Assembly: GCA_000495505.1 (NCBI GenBank)
Contig: CP006833.1
Location: 372,001-436,000 of the forward strand
DNA: 64,000 nt
DNA from: Campylobacter fetus subsp. testudinum 03-427
GTDB taxonomy: Bacteria; Campylobacterota; Campylobacteria; Campylobacterales; Campylobacteraceae
Direction of reading: 5' to 3'
Part shown: positions 1 through 9,027 of the stretch, in pieces
How the letters are laid out: each line of letters opens with the position of its first letter
Numbering within the stretch: the stretch's first letter is position 1
The notes under the pieces: model-generated
Database searches by the model: none
What the model saw: the letters and a program-made list of their open reading frames with translations, nothing else
Told to the model about the DNA's origin: nothing
Position numbers and translations under genes: made by a program

Positions 1-498
1 CATATGTTTTACTCTCTTGGAGTTCCAAATAGCCTTGTTAAGGATTTTGTGGATACTTATAAAGAAGCATATAGAAAAACCTATTTAGAACAAACAAAAC
101 TTTTAGAAGGCGCTGAAGAAGCCGTAGAATTAGCTAGCAATATAGCTGATATCGGAGTCGTAACTACTAAAACTTCAAAATACTCTATTTATTTACTAGA
201 TCATCTTGGCATAGGAAAATACTTTAAAACAGTAATAGGCAAAGATGATGTGATAAATCCAAAACCCCACCCAGAACCTATCTTAAAGGCTCTTTTAAAT
301 TTAAATAAATCAAATCAAAATGCTTATATGATAGGAGATACCTCTATGGACGCTATAGCTGCTAAAAGTGCAAATATAACTAGCATAGGAGTTAGCTGCG
401 GATATGAGAAAATCGATAGTTTATCTAAAATTTGCGATTGGGTAGAAAAAAATTCAAAAGAAGCAGTTGAGCGCGTAAATATCATTTCAAATTTATAA
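1..498 (+). CDS. HAD-family phosphatase, phosphoglycolate phosphatase-like (5' end outside window)
   Basis: The reading frame is open from the first base, so the N-terminus lies upstream of the window. The first in-frame ATG (position 4) is probably internal, because the HAD motif I (DxDGT) that should open such a protein is missing. Motif II is visible as VVTTKT, the motif III lysine sits in NPKPHPEP, and motif IV is GDTSMDAIAA. Together these give the Gph/PGP-like C1-cap subgroup of cytoplasmic phosphatases, which hydrolyse small phosphate esters such as 2-phosphoglycolate. The exact substrate cannot be read from the sequence. In C. jejuni a HAD hydrolase (Cj1477c) also precedes the pyruvate oxidoreductase gene, which supports orthology. 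The gene ends 189 bp before nifJ. Confidence 0.85.
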   Translation, partial: HMFYSLGVPNSLVKDFVDTYKEAYRKTYLEQTKLLEGAEEAVELASNIADIGVVTTKTSKYSIYLLDHLGIGKYFKTVIGKDDVINPKPHPEPILKALLNLNKSNQNAYMIGDTSMDAIAAKSANITSIGVSCGYEKIDSLSKICDWVEKNSKEAVERVNIISNL

Positions 499-687
499 TA
501 TTATTTAAAGCCATTTTTATATTAATTTTTATTTCAGTATTTTTATATATAATTACGATAACTCTGACAATAAATAAGTAAGAATTAAATTTAAAAAGTA
601 ATTTAAATTGTAATAGGAGCCAAACTTTAAGTTATATATATGTAGAATTATAAAATCAAGTTACACGATTGAAAGGAAGGTAACCTA

Positions 688-3600
688 ATGGATAAAGTTA
701 TGAAGACAATGGACGGTAATGAGGCTGCTGCATATGCGGCTTATGCTTTCACTGAAGTAGCAGGTATTTATCCTATAACGCCTAGTTCGCCTATGGCTGA
801 TTATACTGATATTTGGGCTTCTCAAGGCAAAAAAAATATTTTTGGTATGCCTGTTAAGGTTGTGGAGATGCAAAGTGAGGCAGGAGCTGCTGGAACTGTG
901 CATGGAAGCTTGCAAGCTGGTGCGCTTACTACTACTTATACAGCTGCTCAAGGTTTATTATTAAAAGTTCCAAATATGTATAAAATAGCAGGACAAATGC
1001 TTCCGGGCGTTATTCATGTGGCTGCTCGTTCTATAGCTGCGCAAGCTCTTTCTATATTTGGTGATCATCAAGATGTTTATGCCTGTAGGCAAACAGGTTT
1101 TGCTATGCTTGCGACAGGTTCTGTTCAAGAGGTTATGGATCTAGCAGGAGTTGCTCATTTATCTGCTATTAAAGGTCGTGTACCGTTCTTACATTTCTTT
1201 GATGGATTTAGAACAAGCCATGAAATTCAAAAAGTTGAGGTTATCGATTACTCTGTTTTTGATAAATTAGTAGATAAAGAAGCTATTCAAAAATTTCGTG
1301 ACGAAAGCATAAATCCTGAAAGCCCAAAAACTAGAGGAACTGCTCAAAATGATGATATATATTTTCAAACTAGAGAGCTTACAAACAAATTTTACGATGA
1401 TCTTCCAGATATCGTTGCAGGATATATGAATGAAATATCAAAAGTCACTGGTCGCGAGTACAAACCGTTTGTATATTACGGAGATAAAAAAGCAGAGCGC
1501 GTGATCATCGCTATGGGTTCTGTGACTGAGACTTTAGAAGAAGTTGTTGATTACTTAAGAAGTAAAGGTGAAAAAGTAGGTATAGTAAAAGTTCATCTTT
1601 ACAGACCTTTTAGTTTGAAATATTTCTTTGATGTGATTCCAAAATCTGTTAAAAAAATAGCTGTTTTAGATAGAACAAAGGAGCCAGGAAGTATTGGAGA
1701 GCCTTTATATCTTGATATAAAAGCAGCGTATTACGAAAGCAAAAAATCTCCAATTGTAGTCGGAGGTAGATATGGACTTAGCTCAAAAGACGTAGATCCT
1801 GCTCAGATGGTGGCGGTATTTGAAAATTTAAAACAAGATAAACCAAAAAACAACTTCACAGTAGGTATAAACGACGATGTAACAAATTTATCTCTAGAAG
1901 TTGGAGATAAAATATCTCTTAGTGACGATGATTGTATAGAGTGTTTATTTTACGGACTTGGCGCAGACGGAACTGTCGGAGCAAATAAAAACTCAATTAA
2001 AATTATAGGTGATAAAACTGATCTTTATGCTCAAGCTTACTTTGCATATGATAGTAAAAAATCAGGTGGCTACACTAGAAGCCACTTGAGATTTGGTAAA
2101 AAACCTATCCGCTCAACTTATCTAGTATCAAATCCGCATTTTGTAGCGTGCTCTGTTGCAGCGTATCTTGATATTTATGATGTTGTAGATGGATTAAGAG
2201 ATGGAGGAACGTTCTTACTTAACTCTATCTGGGACGCTGATGAAACTGTAAAAAGAATTCCAAATAAAGTAAAACGTTTATTAGCTCAGAAAAAAGCAAA
2301 ATTCTATATACTAAATGCTACAAAATTGGCTTATGATATAGGTCTTGGCAACCGTACAAATACAATTATGCAATCTGCATTTTTTAAACTTGCAAATATC
2401 ATCGATTTTAAAGATGCTCAAAAGTATATGAAAGAGTATGCTAAAAAAACATATGCTAAAAAAGGCGATAAAATAGTTGAGATGAACTATGCAGCTATAG
2501 ATCAAGGCGCTGATAAATTAGTTGAGATTAAAGTAGATCCAAAATGGACAAAACTAAAAGATGAAGTTGCAAGTGAAAATAAATATATAGGTGATGATTT
2601 CATAGAAAAAATAGTAAAACCTATGAATGCAGCGCGTGGAGATAGTCTTCCTGTTTCAGTATTTTTAGGTCATGAAGATGGTGGATTTGAGGCTGGTACG
2701 ACAGAGTACGAAAAGCGCGGTGTAGGTGTTATGGTTCCAAAATGGATAGAAGAAAATTGTATCCAGTGTAATCAATGTGCTTTTGTGTGTCCTCACGCAG
2801 TTATCAGACCTTTTCTTATAGATGAAAAAGAGCTAAGCGCTGCCCCTCAAGGTGTAAAATCTCATGTTTTAGATGCAAAAGGGAAAGAGATAAAAGAGTT
2901 CAAGTATAAAATTCAAGTAAGCCCTCTTGATTGTACAGGTTGCGAACTTTGTGCTCAAAATTGCCCTAGCAAAGAGAAATCTCTTGTTATGGTTCCGCTT
3001 GGCGAAGAGATGGATAAAGGCGAGCAAGAAAATGCTGATTATCTATTTAAAAATGTAAAATATAAAGATGACTTGATGAGTAAAGACAGCGTTAAAGGAG
3101 CTACATTTGCTCAGCCGCTGTTTGAATTTCACGGTGCATGCCCTGGATGTGGAGAGACTCCTTATATAACTTTGGTTACAAGATTATTTGGAGAACATAT
3201 GATGGTAGCAAACGCTACTGGATGTAGCTCGATTTATGGAGGTTCTGCGCCATCTATGCCTTATCGCAAGTCAAATAAAAATGGTCATGGTGTAGCTTGG
3301 GCTAATTCACTTTTTGAAGATAATGCTGAGTTTGGTATGGGTATGGAAGTAGCAACTGAAACTATACGCCACCGCATAGAAAACATTATGCGAGATACGA
3401 TGGATAAAGTACCAAATGCGCTTGCAGCTCTTTATAAAGACTGGATTGAGTTTAAAGGAGATAGTACAAAAACAGCTCAAATAAGAGATATGTTAGTGCC
3501 GCTTCTTGAAGCGAATAAAAAAGTTGATGGAGTAAAAGATCTTCTTAGCTTGAAAAAATATATATCTCGCAAATCTCAATGGATAATAGGCGGCGATGGT

Positions 3601-4242
3601 TGGGCTTATGATATAGGATATGGCGGACTTGACCATGTTTTAGCAAGTGGTGAGAATGTTAATGTTTTGGTTCTTGATACTGAAGTGTATTCAAACACCG
3701 GCGGACAAAGCTCAAAATCTAGCCGTAGTGGTTCTGTTGCGCAATTTACAGCTAGCGGTAAAGCAGTTCAAAAGAAGGATTTAGGACAAATAGCTATGAC
3801 GTACGGAAATATTTTCGTAGCGCAAATCAATTCAAACGCAAGTCAAGCAAATGTCGTAAAAGCTATAGCAGCAGCAGAAGCTTATAATGGACCAAGTCTT
3901 GTTATAGCGTACTCTCCTTGTATAGCTCACGGTATTAAAGGTGGCTTATCTTTATCTGGAGATCAAGCAGAACTTGCTACAAAATGCGGTTACTGGCCTA
4001 CATTTATCTATGATCCGCGTTTAGTAAAAGAAGGAAAAAATCCTCTTAAAATCACATCTAAAGAACCAGAATGGGATAGATATGAAGAGTTTTTACTAAA
4101 TGAAGTTCGTTATAATTCGCTTAAAAAGCTAAATCCAGAACATGCGGCTGAATTATTTAGCCAAAATAAAGCAGATTCGCAAAGAAGATATCGTCAGTTA
4201 AGACGTCTTGCCAATGCTGATTTCAGCGATGAATTAGCATAA
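688..4242 (+). CDS. nifJ: Pyruvate:ferredoxin (flavodoxin) oxidoreductase, single-chain
   Basis: This 1184-residue homodimer-type enzyme oxidatively decarboxylates pyruvate to acetyl-CoA and passes electrons to ferredoxin or flavodoxin in the cytoplasm. Domains in order: N-terminal pyruvate-binding domain with YPITPSSPM near residue 30, a middle CoA-binding region, an 8Fe-8S insert (CIQCNQCAFVCP and CTGCELCAQNCP, about residues 690-770), and the C-terminal TPP domain with ACPGCGETPY and the GDGWAYDIGYGG/NTGGQSS signature. The length is normal for the fused alpha-beta-gamma-delta form. A strong ribosome site (GAAAGGAAGG) sits just upstream of the ATG. A terminator follows at 4248-4274, so it is probably transcribed alone. 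In Campylobacter this enzyme replaces pyruvate dehydrogenase. Confidence 0.97.
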   Translation: MDKVMKTMDGNEAAAYAAYAFTEVAGIYPITPSSPMADYTDIWASQGKKNIFGMPVKVVEMQSEAGAAGTVHGSLQAGALTTTYTAAQGLLLKVPNMYKIAGQMLPGVIHVAARSIAAQALSIFGDHQDVYACRQTGFAMLATGSVQEVMDLAGVAHLSAIKGRVPFLHFFDGFRTSHEIQKVEVIDYSVFDKLVDKEAIQKFRDESINPESPKTRGTAQNDDIYFQTRELTNKFYDDLPDIVAGYMNEISKVTGREYKPFVYYGDKKAERVIIAMGSVTETLEEVVDYLRSKGEKVGIVKVHLYRPFSLKYFFDVIPKSVKKIAVLDRTKEPGSIGEPLYLDIKAAYYESKKSPIVVGGRYGLSSKDVDPAQMVAVFENLKQDKPKNNFTVGINDDVTNLSLEVGDKISLSDDDCIECLFYGLGADGTVGANKNSIKIIGDKTDLYAQAYFAYDSKKSGGYTRSHLRFGKKPIRSTYLVSNPHFVACSVAAYLDIYDVVDGLRDGGTFLLNSIWDADETVKRIPNKVKRLLAQKKAKFYILNATKLAYDIGLGNRTNTIMQSAFFKLANIIDFKDAQKYMKEYAKKTYAKKGDKIVEMNYAAIDQGADKLVEIKVDPKWTKLKDEVASENKYIGDDFIEKIVKPMNAARGDSLPVSVFLGHEDGGFEAGTTEYEKRGVGVMVPKWIEENCIQCNQCAFVCPHAVIRPFLIDEKELSAAPQGVKSHVLDAKGKEIKEFKYKIQVSPLDCTGCELCAQNCPSKEKSLVMVPLGEEMDKGEQENADYLFKNVKYKDDLMSKDSVKGATFAQPLFEFHGACPGCGETPYITLVTRLFGEHMMVANATGCSSIYGGSAPSMPYRKSNKNGHGVAWANSLFEDNAEFGMGMEVATETIRHRIENIMRDTMDKVPNALAALYKDWIEFKGDSTKTAQIRDMLVPLLEANKKVDGVKDLLSLKKYISRKSQWIIGGDGWAYDIGYGGLDHVLASGENVNVLVLDTEVYSNTGGQSSKSSRSGSVAQFTASGKAVQKKDLGQIAMTYGNIFVAQINSNASQANVVKAIAAAEAYNGPSLVIAYSPCIAHGIKGGLSLSGDQAELATKCGYWPTFIYDPRLVKEGKNPLKITSKEPEWDRYEEFLLNEVRYNSLKKLNPEHAAELFSQNKADSQRRYRQLRRLANADFSDELA

Positions 4243-4247
4243 TATTT

Positions 4248-4274
4248 AGTAGCTTCCTTATTTTGGAAGCTACT
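4248..4274 (+). terminator. Hairpin terminator after nifJ
   Basis: A perfect 10-bp stem (AGTAGCTTCC / GGAAGCTACT) with a 7-nt T-rich loop lies 6 bp after the nifJ stop codon. It is followed by a pyrimidine-rich CCTCTTTC rather than a pure T run. Rho-independent termination is likely. Confidence 0.75.
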
Positions 4275-4355
4275 CCTCTTTCAAATTTAAAAAAATCCAA
4301 ATTTTACCGATATATAAAATGCTTAAGTTAAACTAATCTATGAAAAGAGATAAAT

Positions 4356-4916
4356 ATGGACAAAGCATTTATCATAGAAGAAATTTTAGATGATAGCGCA
4401 ACAGACGCTACAACCGCCGTTTATAGTGGAAATTTTAATGAGTATAAAATCACAGTTTCAAAGCATATGCAAGGGTTTTATATCATTACAGATAGTGTTA
4501 AAAACAGAGATGAGACAAATATTTTTGATAACTCTATAAAAATGTTTGTTTTTAAAGATTGTGTGAAAAGTTTTGATGAGGTGATTTTAAATTTAGAATC
4601 AAATTCTAAAAACAAAGTACGATTTTCTAGTAGTTTGACTATAGATAATAGTAATATTTCAGATATCAAAGTCTATATTTCTGGTTTTGATGAGACTAAA
4701 GATAGTTTTTTGTTTGATCCCAGTAAATTTCCTCGCAATGCTGTTTATAAGTATAGGATCTCAAAAGATGAGTTTCATGCGCATATGAGTTTAAATTTAA
4801 ATCAAAGATTGGCTAAAAACTTTATAGAATCTTTTGCTTTTAGCAGTGATTATGGATTTGAAAATAAGAAAATATCTGTTATAATAAATGAAATTTATAA
4901 ATATGAGATATTATAA
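4356..4916 (+). CDS. Protein of unknown function
   Basis: I do not recognise this 186-residue protein. It has no signal peptide, membrane segment or cysteine-rich motif. It looks like a soluble, mixed alpha/beta, lysine- and aspartate-rich cytoplasmic protein. A TAAAAT -10-like element lies about 35 bp upstream, and the ATG follows GAAAAGAGAT. It is the first gene of an apparent three-gene unit: the next starts 26 bp downstream and the third overlaps the second. Codon and base use match the neighbours, so nothing suggests recent transfer. Confidence 0.7.
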   Translation: MDKAFIIEEILDDSATDATTAVYSGNFNEYKITVSKHMQGFYIITDSVKNRDETNIFDNSIKMFVFKDCVKSFDEVILNLESNSKNKVRFSSSLTIDNSNISDIKVYISGFDETKDSFLFDPSKFPRNAVYKYRISKDEFHAHMSLNLNQRLAKNFIESFAFSSDYGFENKKISVIINEIYKYEIL

Positions 4917-4942
4917 TATTTTAAATATGAAAAGGAGAGAAT

Positions 4943-5554
4943 ATGCAAATAGGCAATTCTAATTCCAGCAGTATGTTTAGTTTTTTAAACATAAAACCGG
5001 ATTCGGCAGAAAATATAGAGAAAATTAAAGAGAGTGCTTCAAAAATAGATGCAAAAAATATTACCCAAAACTATTTTTTACAGTTTCAGAATAACACTTT
5101 CAGCAACACTTCAGGTAATATAAATGTTCAAGTTGGGCTTATGTCATTTAGCCTTCCAGAGCCATTTATGCCAGGAAATAGTAATAATTCTGGTGGGCTT
5201 AGCAGTGGTTTAAGTGATTTAATATCTAAAAATATATCACAAACAGGTTATACCGGAAAACCTATATCTAGTTTAAGTCAAGATGAAGCTAAGGCTTTGA
5301 TCTCTGAAAATGGGTATTTTGGGGTTACAAATACTGCTGATAGGATAGCAGGTTTTGTTATAAGCGGCGCTGGAGATAATCTTGAAAAGCTCCAAAGTGG
5401 ATTAGAAGGAGTCAAAAAAGGTTTTGCTGAAGCTGAGAAGTTATGGGGTTCAAAACTTCCTGATATATCGCAAGAAACTATGTCTAAAACAGTTTCTCAG
5501 ATAAATCAACGCATATCTGAGCTAGGAGGTAACACCTTAAATGTCACTGCGTAA
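4943..5554 (+). CDS. Conserved Campylobacter-type protein of unknown function
   Basis: This 203-residue protein starts at an ATG behind a clear AAAAGGAGAG ribosome site. The N-terminal half is low-complexity and rich in Ser, Asn and Gly, with no signal peptide. The C-terminal half (about residues 105-200) is more ordered, with a GYFGVTNTADRIAGFVISGA stretch and a charged helical region ending in LPDISQETM. I recall similar C-terminal segments in short Campylobacter proteins that databases sometimes label 'hydrogenase-4 component G'. I see nothing hydrogenase-like here and would not use that name. The gene overlaps the next by 14 bp, which suggests translational coupling to the lipoprotein. 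Confidence 0.75.
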   Translation: MQIGNSNSSSMFSFLNIKPDSAENIEKIKESASKIDAKNITQNYFLQFQNNTFSNTSGNINVQVGLMSFSLPEPFMPGNSNNSGGLSSGLSDLISKNISQTGYTGKPISSLSQDEAKALISENGYFGVTNTADRIAGFVISGAGDNLEKLQSGLEGVKKGFAEAEKLWGSKLPDISQETMSKTVSQINQRISELGGNTLNVTA

Positions 5555-5969
5555 TATACTTGCGATTTCAGTTTTAGGTATGTTTGTTTTTGTAGGGTGC
5601 GGAGTTACTTCCGCACCAAAACCAAAACCCGCACCAAAACCTCCGGTTGCAAAAGTAATTCCAAAATATATAAAAGGAACTATTGCTAAGATTGAGCAAT
5701 CAGCAGGAGGCTGGAAATATGATATACGCGGTGTTGAAACATCAAATTCAAAGCTAAAATTTGCAAGTGCTATTTCTAGCGAAAGCGGTTTTAAAGTAGG
5801 GGATTTGGTGTATGCTCAGATAGAAGGTAGCAAGATTACCTACATAAGTCTTATCATACAAAATTATGCAAATCCAGAGAGTTCAAAACAAATTTTAAAA
5901 GTACATAAAAGAGATAAAAGCAAACAGTCTAAAATCGCAGCTCCTGTGGCGGAAAAACTAAATTTCTGA
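5541..5969 (+). CDS. Putative lipoprotein, function unknown
   Basis: The 142-residue product begins with a lipoprotein signal: short basic start, hydrophobic stretch, then FVGC as a lipobox with the lipidated Cys near residue 20. A proline/lysine linker (APKPKPAPKPP) follows, typical of tethered envelope proteins. The remaining ~100 residues are basic and contain an OB-like stretch (GTIAKIEQSAGGWKYDI), but I cannot assign a family. The start overlaps the end of the previous gene by 14 bp and has a consensus AGGAGGT ribosome site (5524-5530) with correct spacing, so the overlap looks genuine. It is the last gene of the 4356-5969 unit. Confidence 0.75.
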   Translation: MSLRNILAISVLGMFVFVGCGVTSAPKPKPAPKPPVAKVIPKYIKGTIAKIEQSAGGWKYDIRGVETSNSKLKFASAISSESGFKVGDLVYAQIEGSKITYISLIIQNYANPESSKQILKVHKRDKSKQSKIAAPVAEKLNF

Positions 5970-6150
5970 TTTATCTATAGAATTACCGAGCATTTACTAA
6001 ATTTATTTATAATTTCAGAAGCAATCCGAATTTTAACTCCTTTCTAAAATTTCTAGGTGAGATTGGTAACAAATCTCACCTAAATATATATTTTGGTAGA
6101 TATTATCAATAAAATGTATGAAATTTATCTTTTTTTAAGCAAATTACAAT

Positions 6151-6156
6151 TAAAAT
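6151..6156 (+). promoter_or_regulatory. Predicted -10 element of first porin gene
   Basis: TAAAAT lies 31 bp before the ATG, behind a T-rich stretch typical of Campylobacter sigma-70 promoters that lack a -35 box. The second porin gene has the same hexamer at the same distance, which supports it. An overlapping alternative TACAAT is at 6145-6150. Confidence 0.4.
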
Positions 6157-6186
6157 TACCCATAACACATTTTAGAAGGAGAAAAA

Positions 6187-7407
6187 ATGAAATTAGTTAA
6201 AATGAGTTTAGCTGCTATAGTAGCTGCTGGTGCTCTTACAAGTGTTGCGTCTGCAACTCCACTTGAGGAAGCTATAAAAAATGTTGATGTATCTGGTTTT
6301 GCTAGATATAGATTTGACAGTACAAAAGTTGATGCAGATGCTAATCAAGGTAGTGATACAAAAGCTAGTCATAGATTTACATCTTATGTAGATTTTAAAA
6401 CTGCTTTAGATGATAATTTCTTCGCTGTTTTAGGTCTTAGATATGATAGTAAAGATGTTTCAGGTGATCATATAACAGGCGGACAAACACAAGTTGGTGT
6501 TAATGACGCAGGTGCTGAGGATTTTGGTCAAACTTTCAATGTTAGACAATTCTTATTAGGATATAAAGCTGGTAACACAACTATACAAGCTGGTCGCCAA
6601 GTAGTCGGAACATTCTTCACTGATGATATGGTTGGTACTGGTATCAAAATACTTAATACAGATATCACAGGTTTAACTCTTGCTGCTGTTGCATTTGATG
6701 ATCTACAAAATGATCCAGATATCGGAAGTAGGGGTCTAGTTGTAAATGGCTCACATACTTACCAAAACAACCTTTATGGTGTAGCTGCTATCGGTTCTTA
6801 TGATCCAGTTAGCTTCCAACTATGGTATGCTATGCTTGAAAATGTTACTGATCTATATGCTATAGATGTTGCAGTAAATTTCAATGCAACTGCTGATCTA
6901 GCTCTTGGCTTACATGGTCAATTTGGCGGCTCAAGTATAGATAGCGATTTCAAAAATGGTACAAACAACGCAGCTGATGACGCTACTTTATGGGCTATCG
7001 AAGCAACTGCTGAAGGATTTGGTATAGACTTTAGTGCTGGTTATATAGACTTCTCAGCTGATAAAGATAAAGTTTCTGTTGTATCTTATGAAGATGCTGG
7101 TTCATTTATAAAACCAGGCGAGGATCTACTAGACTATACATTGTTTGCAGGTGAGAACAAATACTGGTTCATCACTGCAGGATATAGTTTCTTAGAGAAA
7201 TATAGAATAGGCATTGATTACATCGATGGTGAAAATAAAACAAATATTCTTAAAACAGACAAAACAGAGTTAGTCGGTAGAGTTGATTATGCATATAGCA
7301 AAAAACTTAATTTTAAAGCTTGGTGGTCACACATAACTGAAGAGCCAGACAATGCTGGTAAAGATAAAACTGATCACTTCAGATTTGAAGCTAAATACTC
7401 ATTCTAA
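6187..7407 (+). CDS. Major outer membrane porin, Campylobacter MOMP family (copy 1)
   Basis: This 406-residue outer membrane beta-barrel should form trimeric general-diffusion pores. A Sec signal peptide (residues 1-23, ending VASA) is followed by TPLEEAIKNVDVSGFARYRF, which is characteristic of the Campylobacter major porin family. Alternating hydrophobic beta-strands fill the rest, and the protein ends in FRFEAKYSF with the C-terminal aromatic expected of BAM substrates. The ribosome site is AGAAGGAG. A paralogue of the same length lies 276 bp downstream in the same orientation. The two share the signal peptide and long central blocks and diverge in loop-like segments. Its own terminator follows. 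Confidence 0.95.
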   Translation: MKLVKMSLAAIVAAGALTSVASATPLEEAIKNVDVSGFARYRFDSTKVDADANQGSDTKASHRFTSYVDFKTALDDNFFAVLGLRYDSKDVSGDHITGGQTQVGVNDAGAEDFGQTFNVRQFLLGYKAGNTTIQAGRQVVGTFFTDDMVGTGIKILNTDITGLTLAAVAFDDLQNDPDIGSRGLVVNGSHTYQNNLYGVAAIGSYDPVSFQLWYAMLENVTDLYAIDVAVNFNATADLALGLHGQFGGSSIDSDFKNGTNNAADDATLWAIEATAEGFGIDFSAGYIDFSADKDKVSVVSYEDAGSFIKPGEDLLDYTLFAGENKYWFITAGYSFLEKYRIGIDYIDGENKTNILKTDKTELVGRVDYAYSKKLNFKAWWSHITEEPDNAGKDKTDHFRFEAKYSF

Positions 7408-7414
7408 TTTCTAT

Positions 7415-7433
7415 GACCCGACTTGTTCGGGTC
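7415..7433 (+). terminator. Terminator after porin copy 1
   Basis: The stem GACCCGA / TCGGGTC with a CTTGT loop follows the stop codon by 7 bp. The same hairpin recurs after the second porin gene, so it was part of the duplicated unit. Confidence 0.75.
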
Positions 7434-7647
7434 TTCCTTATGTTTAAATTTAAATCTGTTTTTTTATTAAAAAGTCATTTTTTTGTTATAGTATTTATAC
7501 AAATTACATATGCTTTTACTTTATTATACTTAACTGATTTTTAAATTTATATACTAAAATATAGTATAAATGTCTCAAAATTTCTCATTTGGTAAATAAT
7601 CGGTAACTATTTTTTAAAAATTTATCTATTCTTAAGTTAATAACAAC

Positions 7648-7653
7648 TAAAAT
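7648..7653 (+). promoter_or_regulatory. Predicted -10 element of second porin gene
   Basis: TAAAAT lies 31 bp before the ATG, at the same position relative to the start codon as in copy 1. The upstream sequence (TTCTTAAGTTAATAACAAC) is related to but not identical with copy 1. Confidence 0.4.
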
Positions 7654-7683
7654 TGCCTTGACAACTTTTTAGAAGGAGAAAAA

Positions 7684-8904
7684 ATGAAATTAGTTAAAAT
7701 GAGTTTAGCTGCAGTTGTAGCTACATGTGCTTTATCTACTGTTGCGTCTGCAACTCCACTTGAGGAAGCTATAAAAAATGTTGATGTATCTGGTTTTGCA
7801 ATGTACAGATTTGATAGTACTCAATCTGACATAAATGGTAAAGATACAAAAGCATACCACAGATTTAAATCTGACTTCAATTTTAAAGCTGCACTAGATG
7901 ACAACTTCTTTGGTGTAGTAGGCTTTAGATATGATAGCAGAGATGTTTCAGGTGATCATATAACAGGCGGACAAGCAAATGTTGGCCAACAAGATATAGG
8001 TTTTGATAACTATGGTCAAACTTTCAATGTTAGACAATTCTTATTAGGATACAAAGCTGGTAACACAACTATCCAAGCTGGTCGCCAAGTTCTTGGAACA
8101 TTCTTTACTGATGATATGGTAGGAACAGGTATTAAAGTACTTAATACAGATATCACAGGTTTAACTCTTGCTGCTATCGCGTTTGATGATCTACAACTTG
8201 ATACACATATAGGAACTAAAGGTTTAATAGTAAATGGCTCACATACTTACCAAAACAACCTTTATGGTGTAGCTGCTATCGGTTCTTATGATCCAGTTAG
8301 CTTCCAACTATGGTATGCTATGCTTGAAAATGTTACTGATCTATATGCTATAGATGTTGCAGTAAATTTTGATGCAACTGCTGATTTAAATCTTGGATTG
8401 CACGGACAATTCGCTGGCTCAAGTATAGATAGCGATTTCAAAAAAGGCACAAATGATTTAGCTGATGACGCTACTTTCTGGGCTATCGAAGCTATGGCTA
8501 AAGCTTATGGTGTAGATTTCAGAGCTGGTTATGTTGATTTATCAGCTGATGATAAAAAAGTTTCTGTTATCTCTTTTGAAGATCAAGGCTCATTCATAGA
8601 AGCTGGTGAAGATCTATTTGATACTTACTCATTCTTTTATGGTGACAACCACTACTGGTTTGGAGCTCTTGGATATACTTTTGATAAATTCAGAGTTGGC
8701 GTTGATTATGTAAATGGTAAAATTACTAAAGCTACTTCAAATGGTAAAGTTAATGCTTACGAAGTAGTTCCTAGAGTTAGCTATGCATACAGCAAAAAAC
8801 TTAAATTCCAAGCTTTCTGGTCTCACTATCAAATAGATGAGATAGACGGCAAAAACGATTTCAAAAACGATCACTTCAGATTTGAAGCTAAATACGTATT
8901 TTAA
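7684..8904 (+). CDS. Major outer membrane porin, Campylobacter MOMP family (copy 2)
   Basis: This second 406-residue MOMP-type porin has a Sec signal peptide ending VASA, the mature N-terminus TPLEEAIKNVDVSGFAMYRF and the C-terminal strand FRFEAKYVF. The central segment from GQTFNVRQFLLGYKAGNTTI through NGSHTYQNNLYGVAAIGSY is almost identical to copy 1, also at DNA level. The region around residues 45-100 and the last third differ, as expected for surface loops under selection. The ribosome site AGAAGGAGAAAAA is identical to copy 1. Both copies have promoters and terminators, so both are probably expressed. Differential regulation or antigenic exchange is possible but not shown. Confidence 0.95.
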   Translation: MKLVKMSLAAVVATCALSTVASATPLEEAIKNVDVSGFAMYRFDSTQSDINGKDTKAYHRFKSDFNFKAALDDNFFGVVGFRYDSRDVSGDHITGGQANVGQQDIGFDNYGQTFNVRQFLLGYKAGNTTIQAGRQVLGTFFTDDMVGTGIKVLNTDITGLTLAAIAFDDLQLDTHIGTKGLIVNGSHTYQNNLYGVAAIGSYDPVSFQLWYAMLENVTDLYAIDVAVNFDATADLNLGLHGQFAGSSIDSDFKKGTNDLADDATFWAIEAMAKAYGVDFRAGYVDLSADDKKVSVISFEDQGSFIEAGEDLFDTYSFFYGDNHYWFGALGYTFDKFRVGVDYVNGKITKATSNGKVNAYEVVPRVSYAYSKKLKFQAFWSHYQIDEIDGKNDFKNDHFRFEAKYVF

Positions 8905-8910
8905 TCTCTA

Positions 8911-8931
8911 AGACCCGACTTGTTCGGGTCT
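8911..8931 (+). terminator. Terminator after porin copy 2
   Basis: The stem AGACCCGA / TCGGGTCT with a CTTGT loop is the same core hairpin as after copy 1, one pair longer. Confidence 0.75.
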
Positions 8932-9027
8932 ATTATTCTTAAATCTTTTTAAATTTAAATACTCTTTTTATCAACTATTAAAAAAATATTCTGTATAATT
9001 GAATAAATTTAATCCATAAGGAATATT

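Noticed and set aside
4943-5554. Naming this gene 'hydrogenase-4 component G'
   Set aside because: No membrane, metal or hydrogenase feature is visible. The label, if found in databases, looks like a propagated error.
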